Assembly (NCBI GenBank): GCA_903813345.2
Contig: CAIIXF020000009.1
Coordinates: 28,990,740-29,054,739 of the forward strand
Direction of reading: 5' to 3'
Source of the DNA: Owenia fusiformis
Lineage: Eukaryota; Annelida; Polychaeta; Sabellida; Oweniidae
DNA: 64,000 nucleotides
Below, one piece after another: positions 25,502 through 64,000 of the stretch. The notes beneath the pieces are model-generated. The model was not told the DNA's origin, ran no database searches, and saw only the letters and a list, made by a program, of their open reading frames with translations. The position numbers and the translations under genes were made by a program. Position 1 is the first letter of the stretch; each line of letters begins with the position of its first letter.

Positions 25502-25507
25502 TTTATT
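25502..25507 (-). terminator. Candidate polyadenylation signal of SF1
   Basis: AATAAA on the minus strand about 157 bases after the SF1 stop codon. Another is present near 24125. Confidence 0.45.
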
Positions 25508-25663
25508 TGTTGTAAGAAATTAAATTATATCAATCATGACATTCCACTATCAGATATTCACAATTGTTTTACAATATCTGGATTTGTGATGCTAATTTTA
25601 TATCATTCTTTCGAATAAACTATGAATGCTCAGCTACAATGGTTAGGTTAAAACTTCATGATT

Positions 25664-28600
25664 TTAGTTTGGGGGAGGGGGTGGGGGAACCCCTAATAGT
25701 GGAGCAATTCCCATGTTATTCATGTGATCCATCCCTGAGGGTGGAGGAGGGGGCGGAGCTACAGGGTTGAAGGAGGAGTTAGGGGGTGGAGGGGGAGGAG
25801 CTACTGGATGAGGCTGCTGCCAGGGTGGTATGGAGGAAGAAGTGGGTGGAGGGGGTGGGGCCACTGCTGAGGGAGGTTGTTGCCATGGTGGAGGGGCCGA
25901 CATTGACATAGATGCTGAAATAAAAAAATAATGAATATTAATGAAAAACGAACATTAATCTGTGTGAATTAAAATATAATCAGACTAAAATGTTAGTTTC
26001 AATACATATAAGGTATACAATAAAAACCCAACAAATTCTTTACCATCTATTGACAGAGCTACAGTAAATTCTCAAAGAATAGTTAAAGCAAGTGCCTGGC
26101 ATCAAGTTATGCACAGAATTCTTATCTCTCTTGACCACAACAATATGGGGAAATATAGCACATTTGAGAGACTAGACAAAGAGTTTTCATGCAAGTTTGT
26201 CTCTTCCGAACTTACTTGGTGGCTGCGGCTGCTGCTGCCAGGGTAGAGGTTGACTGCTTGGGGGTGGAGGCGGAGGAGCACTCAATAGACTGGGGGGTGC
26301 AACACCTACAAAGTAAAGCCACTTAGATATACAATTGCAAACAATAGACTGGGGGGGATCCAACAGGTACAAAGTAAAGTCACATAATTGTAAATTGCAA
26401 AGCTTTGACACCAAAAGTAAACATAAATACAATATGCAGTTGGGACGCACATATAAATTCTTCAGAACAAAATGCTTTAATGTCTTACATTACAACCAAA
26501 TTAAATGTACACAAATCGTAGTTTCAAACTACACATACATTGGTAAAGATCAATGCGCTGTTACGTAAGAAGGTATGTTATTCTCACTGGTCAAATTCTG
26601 GAGGTCAAAACAACTCTCGAACACTTACCAGTATATGTAGGGTTTGTTGTTGGCATTGTCTGTGGGGTGGTCTGAACAGATTGCTGCCAAGGGGGTGGCA
26701 GACCAGTGGGGGCAGACATCAAAGGGGGTGGCTGAGACATTCCCATTGGGGGTGGTTGCTGCTGTTGTTGCTGTGGGGGTTGTGCTCCTGGGGGCATGTT
26801 GAAGTTTGGGGGTGGCTGGCCAAGGCTGGGAGGGGGGTGAGTGTTAAGGTTCATCAGACTAGGGGGAGCAGGTCTTGGCGGGGCTTGATTTGGGGGCTGC
26901 TGTTGTTGTTGCCAGGGAGGCTGACTCTGTAATGTCTGTTGCTGCATCTGAAGAAAATATTAAAAACATATTTTTAAACTACACAGTTATGAAATACATG
27001 TTCACTATACAGTTATAAAATATGTATTTCTATATTCTCTCACATTGTTGAATTTCTGAAGCCTTAACTCTTGTGTACTATTAAATCTAATCACAATCTA
27101 CTCCTCTTGTACAAATGTAAAGACACAACCAAACCCTATACAATTCAACACAAAAAATTGGGATAACATAACATACCAATGGGGGTGGTACTTCAAACCT
27201 CTGTGGCCTGTCAGATGGACGGGTGTCTGGTGGGGGTGCCCCGAATCTTGAGTTGGGGGGTATCATATTAGGCCTAGGGGCAGCAGCTGTAGCAGGAGCA
27301 GTGGGGGGTGGACCCTCCCCTAGTTCAGCCATCAAGGACATGTACTGAAAGCACAAGTAATATGTTTTCATGAAATCTTCTTTAATTCAGTATCACATCT
27401 CTAATATTTTTAAATAAAGACAATCATGATATGACAGAAATTTCAACTTTTTCCATTCATACCTCACTGTCCATTTTTGCCTTGTCTACAGGTTGTGTAT
27501 TCTGATTCTGTGCTAGAGCCTGTCTCAGGGAGTCACCAGGCCTGAAATACATATAGAATAATATATAGGTACAAGAAGGAGGTGAAAAATACCCAGTTCA
27601 CTACAGGGTTCGCACAAACTACATTTTCCAAATTAACTCTCATGAATCCATTCAATCTAAGCTAACTCTTTCAAAATTGTTTCCATCTTTTTAGGAATGA
27701 TAATCAACCTCACCTTCTCTGTTTACAGTCCTGTGCTAAATGCCCTGCCCCTCCACACACCTGGCATATGATGGTATTGGTCACTATAGTTTGTGCCTGG
27801 GCCAACTGTTTCAGCTTACTGTAATAGAAGAAAAAATTAATTATTTAAATATTTTCTCATCAAAATTGGTAAAATATTATGCCCACTTTAGAGAAATAGG
27901 TGAAAATATCAGTTATTGTTTTTATTGTATGTTATAAATTTAATAAACTGTATCACAAAACGTGAATGACACATCATTCTCTGCCTCTACAGCCATTTAT
28001 ATTAACAACACTAATCTCTTCTTTTTAGACCAATCAAATAAGTAATAAGTAATATCTTACTTTAATCCATCATTCTCTCTGAGTGTACCATTAAGAAGGG
28101 CAAGTTCTCTCAGTTGTTGACGTCTCAAGTCATTCTGACCTTCTGGTACCTCAATTCCCTGCTCTATGATAACCTTGATCTGAAAAAGACAAATTCAAAC
28201 ATCATTGCAATGATTGTTTCTCCAGAACTTACTTATGTGCGGATGTATTATTAAATATCAATGGACTAATATGGTTCATGGAAGAAACCTAGTAGTTGCC
28301 AAATATGTGACTTATCCAAGCATGAATGGAATGTTTAAAAATATGTATATTTCTAAAGATACACACAACCCATACAATCTAAAAATCACAATTGAGGGGC
28401 AACTTTACTGTTGTAGATTTAAATATAACATTATGACCCCCTTCCTACCTTCTCCACAGCTTTCTTGACATTCTCTGGGTTATTTGCGGTGATGTATGCA
28501 TGAAGGGGTTCATCCTCACCAGGAAGTGGCTGTCCATCTTTACGTCCTATCTTGCCCTCCTTCACCGAACCCTTACCTCGAATGATGATCTTAGCACCAG

Positions 28601-31600
28601 TCTGCAAATGACAATGAAATAGTACCCACGTGAATATGCATCTTTTACATATTGGTTAAAATTAAATGCGCGATTGCTTTAACAGTTCGTGCTTTTGAAC
28701 CCAAATATCGATTGCTTTCTTGGCAGGTAACCAAGTTCTGAGAAAAATGTTTCACATTAGAATGTTGTCATGTCAAAGGTTAATTGGGATTTTTTAGCTT
28801 TAAAGGCATCTAGATTGACATATTTGTAAACCATCACTTCGTTAGTTCATTAGTTATTGCACTTGTCTAGTTTTAGGGTAACATTTCTAGGTTGCCATTT
28901 CAACCTTAATTCTACATGTAACCCTCATTAACTAATTATTTAATTAATCTCATTAACTGCCAAACAAGGATAAAATGTTACATTAAAATTTTATTTTGAT
29001 TTTTATTTCGGAAAACAGCCATTCAAACATTGAAGGAAACTTTGATGTAAGACTATGAGACATTAATACTTACATCTTTCTCTAGATTCTTCAATGTGTT
29101 TCCTCTTGGTCCAATAAGCAATCCAACAAAGTTGATATCTGGGTGGTCATCCTGGGGAATCATTACTTTGTCACTGACTCGGATTACTGGGGGCCTGCAA
29201 AAATAGCAAATGTTATACAATGTACAAACATTTTTCAACTTCAAGTACTTATCACCATCTATTAAAAGTGTCACGGTCCAAAAATGCCAAAAGATGGTAA
29301 TGAGTGGCTGAAGTTGAAAATCATAACATCTCTACCATTTAACAGCATTTTTTGTCATGAATTAATATCTTGTTTACAAATTATCCATAAAGCCAGACAA
29401 ATTTAGAAACAGAAAATGGGATACATACTTGTAATCTGCAGGTGGTTTGTATTCAGTGTTCAAACTTGCTGCTTTCTGTATGAAACTGTGTCTTGTCTCC
29501 TCTAGCTTCTTGCGGGTACGATATTCACGAGTGTTCAATCGTTTCCCTTCATTGTTGTATATAGGCTCTGGAGATGGTGACCTGTCATTCAAAAAATTCA
29601 GCGTTAGAATGTTTAACTTTACATGCTGTGAGTATGGCTTGGTAGATCGATCATTTTGTCCATTATTAGTAGTTATATTTAAGATACTGATTACAGGTTT
29701 GATTGTTGTGATAAACACACTGATTCTGCTGGTAAGGCCATACTCATCAACATGACATATTCATAATATGGTACGATCTAAATCAAGGGACATTTAAGAT
29801 TTCTAATCGGTCAGGTAAAATTAGCCAATTGATATTGATGACAGAGCTTTATATGACATGGATATATTTTTGATAATTCTAAACATACATATTAACAAAC
29901 AAAAATTTTCTAGATCACATGAAATACTTTTTTTCTGTTTGTATTTAGTACCACCAATCTCTAGGAATATGATTTTTAGGTAATTTAGACTTTATAGATA
30001 TTTTAGGCCGATTCCTTGAATCAACTTGGAAAATTCAAATAGAGAGATGGGTGAATTTTAGATGACAAATTAGGAAACTATGAATTGGCAATAAAATTGT
30101 TTTAGTTCACTTAACGTGAATACAACTATCAGGTTTGAAATATTGGAATAAATTCATGATATCACTCTGTAAAAAGAAACTTCTTTTGAAAAATAGATGT
30201 TATGTAATAGACACTGATTTTCCCTAGTACCAACATACAAAAATCAATCCTTCAAAATATCTGATAGAATGATATGGCAAAAATGAAAATAATTTAAAGG
30301 TACATGAAAGGTAATTATTAGTTTCCTGAAAGTAGCCAATTTATCATTAATTAATAATTAAAAATAAAAATAATTAATTGATTAATAAATTCAATGTTAT
30401 AACTTTTAAGATGATGCATGGAGTCAATTTTTTCCACATCCCTCTTTTCCTGCAAGCTATTATATTATTATACAGTTTATAACAGTGAGAATTTAGGGTT
30501 ATTATAAATCAAAATAAATAAAAAATAATAAAAATGCAGTATTAAATCAACAACATTTATCCTGCAAGTGAAGCTTTAATTATTGATATAGCTATGCTAG
30601 GTTAATATAATACAAAGAACAGACTTTACTGCCGCTCGATTGCAAACAAAAAACCCACATAGACAAAAGTGCCATCTATGGGTGACCCTCAAAACCACAC
30701 CAAAAAGATGACATTCAGCAATTACAGATTCAGAAAATGGTTGATTCAAAACATTCCCACAACTTTTCATGAACACACAAAGTTGGTTCATACAAAGTTA
30801 CCAAAGAAACTGCTTTTTAAGTTGCACGAATGTGATTGAATTATGCACCATTTGGGCCCATATTAGGATAGTGTGATATACAAAGGACATAATTATACAA
30901 ACATGCATGAATGATGATAACACCATGTGTCATACATTTTAATGCTTTACTCTAGAAATATTTGAAGTTTTGTCTCAAATATATGAACAAGTTCTACATG
31001 AACAGGGAGAAACAGATTCAAACCACACATAACAGAACTGAAGTATAGCAGTAACTACCTAGTGCAGGCATGTTTCTTGATGGGATATGGGAGAGAGCCC
31101 ATTTCGTGTAATTTGGGATAATTATCGGTAAAAGGTTGATCATTTATTTGCAAATATGGCAAGCTGGATATGTGTTTGTCGGCCCGACCTTGCTAATGAC
31201 AAAGTTTGTAATTATATAAATAAAGAATAATGATTAGGTTTTATATATATTGTAAAGTGGGTATACTGTACCTCTCCATATTATACCCAAAGCCAACAAC
31301 ACCCTTCCACCCTATTTTAGCCCATAAATATCAATTATAAAACTGAGTATCATAGATTTCAAGCAAGATAAAAAAACAAAAAAATAAAAATCATTGAGAA
31401 AAATTCTGCCTTAATACACCTTATGTGACATGTTGGCTTTGGGCATATGATGACAGTGACTCTATAAATGTGCAGAAACAAGCCAATTAGATCAGTTGGA
31501 TGGCAAACCTGTCTTCTGGGTTGGCTGGGATCCCAAGGTCTCCTGTGCGCAGGCGTCTACTAATCTCTTCTATCTGCAGATGCACTAGAAGTTAAGGGGT

Positions 31601-34365
31601 TAAAAACAAGAGAAATAGCTATTAATATCATCATTAAACATTTGGTGTTTGAAAAAGTTGTTGGCTTATATAATCGGAGGATTGGGATAAAGGTAAATGT
31701 AAGTCGAGGAAAGCTTGACATAATTTAGGACAATCAATTTATGTTTAAAATAATTTGAAAATATTCAGAATAAGAGAAGTAACATTTAAAGTCCAGAAGC
31801 CAATAACAAATGATTGCTTGTATAAATAAACGAGCCCCAGAAAAGTTTTACAGAATAAAGTCTACTTCAATCTCCAGTTTTTACTTACCTCTCTTTTCAG
31901 CTTATATCTGCATTCAAAATAACTGTTTTCAAAAAATGTTCAACTTAAAAATCATAAACATACCAAACACCAGAGCAAATCTGATAAGGCTAGAATAGGT
32001 AGTAGATAGGTAGTGGACTTTAATTATCTAGGTGCCAGCAGATATTATTAAAAAAACAAACTATTATAAAATCTACTATAAATGGGCCAACAGCTATTTC
32101 AAACATCCAGACAAAACAATCGCGATTTAAAAAAAAATAGGTATTAAATTCTGAAAAGTCATTAATTATCAGCTGAAATGCTAAATGATTAAATAACGAC
32201 TGAAACTAAATATTCTGATTACAAAAAAAGATTAATTATTATTACTGGAAGTTGATTCTGCAAAGAACAATATCATTAATCGACCAAAAATTGATTTATC
32301 AAAATTAAACGGAAATTCATTACATATATTAATCCGTCCTACAGAAAATATCCAATATTTATCTGCTAATTATGTTTTGATAATTTTCACAACATTTTTT
32401 GAGACGATCATTTAGTACACAATCTATGTATTTCTTCTTTTTATTTCATAAAGCATACAATTTTACGATACTGGTAAACATTGGTTATTTTCAAAGACAT
32501 GTGGTTTCCTCCAGTCTCTCAACATCATACCTTACCTTGTCAAAGAAATCAATGATTATCACCAAAGAAAGAATAATTTTAGAATTTAGTTGGGACGCCA
32601 TCTACTGAAGTAAAAGTCTGATTAGAACATTCACGCAATATCATTCAGGATTTAGGGAAATCAACAAACATAGTTTTCATATTCAGGATACCTGAAGCTG
32701 CCAATCAAAGATCTCATTCAGTCATTCCAAATGAACACATTGCTTTTCTATACCTTCCGAAAGTTTCTACAAGCTCGCATCTAATAATTAGATTCCAGCA
32801 ATTAACCATTTCAACCATGCACTCACATAATCGCACTTGCCATTCAGAGAATAGAAAACCTCCACTAAAAGCATTCAGTCAAACAAATTACACTGGGGTC
32901 AGCTCCCAAATATATTAAACACAAATGTAATACCGATCTAGATCAAGAAAACAGCTTCCAATCAAGTGGTTTCTGGTGAAATATTAGAAAAAACCAACTA
33001 ACAAAAGCCATTTAACAAACAAACAATTCTCTCACTCTCTCTAACATATTAGATATATCGCTAAAACAAGTGCTGAACTTAGAGAAAGGAATAATACTTT
33101 CGAATTAAAGGATGCAATTATCAAACACATTCTACTCAAGGAGACATTCCACATCCTTCATTGAACAACATTCCTATTATAAATACAAAAGTAAATACTT
33201 ACAAAGATACTGCTCTTCCTGTTCTTTAGAGAGGTTTGGTGGGAGAGTCGTTGGCATACCAGGAATAAATATCTTCTCTGTTTCTGTTTGTGTTCCCCAT
33301 CTGCTCCTTCGTTTCTTCTTTTTTTCCACTGGCCAGTTGGTGGACATATCTACAATTCCAATTCGTCATTGCAAGTTAGTCATATAAATCTGACCATTGT
33401 ATGGTGTTCTTCGATGTTCCTTGTTCTTATTTGGATATTTATTTTTTATCATTTACTTAGCATACACGGTTGGAGAGATAATATGTAATAAATTGTGGGA
33501 AATGATTTCCTGTACCGATCGATAGTGCCGCGAAAAATAAGAAAAAATCAAAAAATGTGATTCCTTATGTTAAAATTTGAAATCCCAATGAAAACCTTAT
33601 TCTTTACCTTTTGTTCTAATTCTGACACTCTTTTGACGTTTTTTATGTGACCCAAATTCCATCTATCATGCTAAAAGCGAGTCTGAATGAGAGAAGTTTA
33701 GGTTTTAAGCTTATCATATCATATCAATATTTATTTCAAGTCGGATATTTTTTGTACAATAAACATTAGCGCAAGTGCTATTGACCGACATATTAGCTTA
33801 GATTTATTTATTCCTCTTTACCCAATTGTTAGAAACCTATCAAGCTATGTTTACATTTCGGCCCTCCATTTTGAAGAGCATATGAGGAGGTCTGTGTAGA
33901 AAATTTAGCGTTCTTGCCAATTGATGTTCTTTTACAAAAGATCAATGAAACATCAGAGTGTAGCTATAGTTCATTGAGGGAGAGGTAAGAGATTAGCATC
34001 TTCTTAACATCATCATGGGCATAGCGCTCTTTTTTCTAAGAAGTACGCCACCACAAGAGCCCACACAGGAGCAAAAACAAATTTGGTTGTATTTGGAGCG
34101 AATTTGCAACCATCTGGTACACCTGTTCGAAAGAAATGTTGACTCAAGTCCGTGCTAAATATACCAAAATCTCAGATTAATAAATTAAAGGCCAGATGCG
34201 TATCAATAAGCCTAGGAGGTTTGCTGCCTAATGTTTGTGAATTCTGACTTTGAGTTGAAGAGATATAAGCCTAAAAAACAAAACAATAAAAATATTCAAC
34301 TGCAAAATTATTGAAAAAATTACATTAGAATTTCACTTACCAAAACTGGACTCCCGCTTCGCCAT
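25664..34365 (-). CDS. SF1: Splicing factor 1 (branch point binding protein)
   Basis: Thirteen exons on the minus strand: 34365-34341, 33349-33203, 31584-31509, 29581-29429, 29194-29074, 28601-28449, 28179-28061, 27818-27714, 27541-27463, 27344-27177, 26947-26629, 26305-26216 and 25914-25664. They total 1,806 nt, 601 aa plus stop. In order: a [10 protein letters not shown]2AF-ligand motif; the coiled-coil region ending RTGDLGIP; the SPSPEPIY site where human SF1 is phosphorylated; a KH domain with [12 protein letters not shown] and the loop [16 protein letters not shown]; the QUA2 segment [14 protein letters not shown]; one CCHC zinc knuckle ([14 protein letters not shown]); then [10 protein letters not shown] and a long PPWQQ-rich tail ending [11 protein letters not shown]1 binds the intron branch point with U2AF during early spliceosome assembly in the nucleus. 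Intron 3's acceptor is at 31585-31587, because only that choice keeps frame (LLHLQIEEI). It is head-to-head with POLR3A. Confidence 0.95.
26283..26401. repeat. 59-bp tandem duplication across the SF1 exon 12 acceptor
   Basis: CAATAGACTGGGGGG starts at 26283 and again at 26342, each followed by a similar AACA..ACAAAGTAAAG..CAC tract. The copy nearer exon 11 has lost the TAG acceptor (it reads TTTGTACCTG in sense), so only the other copy can be spliced. Confidence 0.8.
29582..31508 (-). other. SF1 intron 3
   Basis: AT-rich intron of 1.9 kb between the exon ending EDR and the exon starting SPSPEP. No repeat or nested gene is recognised. Confidence 0.5.
31585..33202 (-). other. SF1 intron 2
   Basis: AT-rich intron of 1.6 kb. 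No nested gene is recognised. Confidence 0.5.
33350..34340 (-). other. SF1 intron 1
   Basis: Intron of 991 bp with a GTAAGT donor. No nested feature is recognised. Confidence 0.5.
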
Positions 34366-34683
34366 TTCGGCTTAAATTTTATTATTGAGTGAGTTCTTGA
34401 ATGAAGAAGCTATCATAGGATATGTAATGAACGCCAAAGCAATCTTTAATCAAGTGAAAATAGACAAAATACGTTGGATTTCTTCTTATTTTCGACGAAC
34501 AGGATCACGATGCGAGCCTCGTTTTAATAATGGTATAGTCTCGATCCAAAACCAAAACAAAAATAATCACATTTTGGTTCGAGTTTATGACCTACATTGC
34601 AACATGCACATTTTCAAAATTACATGGAGTTTTCATCATTTTGATTCCAAATAAACCGGCTACAAACGATTAAAGAACTCACA
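34366..34683. promoter_or_regulatory. Bidirectional promoter region between SF1 and POLR3A
   Basis: Only 318 bases separate the two start codons on opposite strands, so both core promoters and 5' UTRs must fit here or start in upstream exons not seen. No TATA box stands out, as is usual for housekeeping genes. Confidence 0.6.
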
Positions 34684-63682
<28,999 letters not shown>

Positions 63683-64000
63683 GTTAGTATAGTTATGATA
63701 TGGCCATGCTACCAGCTCAATAGCATTCGTAAAATACTTTGCGTTTAGAGAAGTAGATCTCTTGATCATTCAAAATGGCAAATACAATGATCAGAAGGAT
63801 AGAGTCTCCACTACTAGCCTGAGCTAAATCAGGTGGTTGTGGATTTGATTCCCATGAGGAATGAATGACTTTCACATCAGCTCCTAGCATAGGATTTGAT
63901 GCTATGTTTCAATTTAGTTGAAGAATAAAAACCAAATATTTGATAATGTTATCAACAACTTGTCCTGAAAGTATAAATGTACCAAGTAGAAACTGCATAA
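63683..64000 (+). other. Start of POLR3A intron 24, window end
   Basis: It begins with GTTAGT. No further POLR3A exon is seen before the window ends. Confidence 0.5.

Noticed and set aside
31509-31573. SF1 exon 3 acceptor at 31574-31576
   Set aside because: It would shift the frame. The acceptor 11 bases further upstream in the gene keeps the frame and matches the family.
63820-63880. Possible tRNA-type internal promoter box near GATTTGATTCCC
   Set aside because: Two mismatches to the B box, no A box and no cloverleaf could be drawn.

Overview
The window is nuclear DNA from an invertebrate animal: AT-rich, genes split into many short exons with GT-AG introns, no operons, and many transposon remnants. 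The protein families (POLR3A, SF1, claudin-like, uronyl 2-O-sulfotransferase-like, 3-O-sulfotransferase-like) are metazoan. A marine deuterostome or lophotrochozoan would fit; the sequence does not decide the phylum. All exon models were assembled by eye from splice signals, reading phase and family resemblance.

Layout: (1) 445-2680, + strand, the 3' end of a single-pass membrane protein gene with a long proline-rich cytoplasmic exon. (2) 3178-7951, - strand, a complete seven-exon gene for a Golgi-type uronyl/heparan 2-O-sulfotransferase relative (327 aa) with altered PAPS-binding motifs. (3) 11450-19922, - strand, a small claudin/PMP22-like four-pass protein with two phase-compatible alternative first exons. 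(4) 20-25.5 kb, repeats without recognisable genes. (5) 25664-34365, - strand, splicing factor 1 (SF1/BBP) in 13 exons that sum to exactly 602 codons. (6) 34366-34683, a 318-bp head-to-head promoter region. (7) 34684 to beyond the window end, + strand, POLR3A, the largest subunit of RNA polymerase III; 24 exons are visible, about 1,030 residues.

POLR3A introns carry much other material: a 5'-truncated LINE with a 14-bp target-site duplication, two mariner-type elements (one inserted in the arm of a large foldback element), an intronless antisense 3-O-sulfotransferase-like gene in intron 10, a CGTC-rich repeat element in intron 11, and a 3.86-kb hAT-type element with an 8-bp target-site duplication in intron 21.

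The most unusual structure is at POLR3A exon 22. Its 3' splice site plus the first 54 bases of the exon is tandemly repeated eight times with a 69-bp (23-codon) period. The hAT element split the array, and only the last copy leads into a full exon in the correct frame. Smaller duplications near splice acceptors occur at SF1 exon 12 and POLR3A exon 2, and the claudin-like gene has a duplicated first exon.
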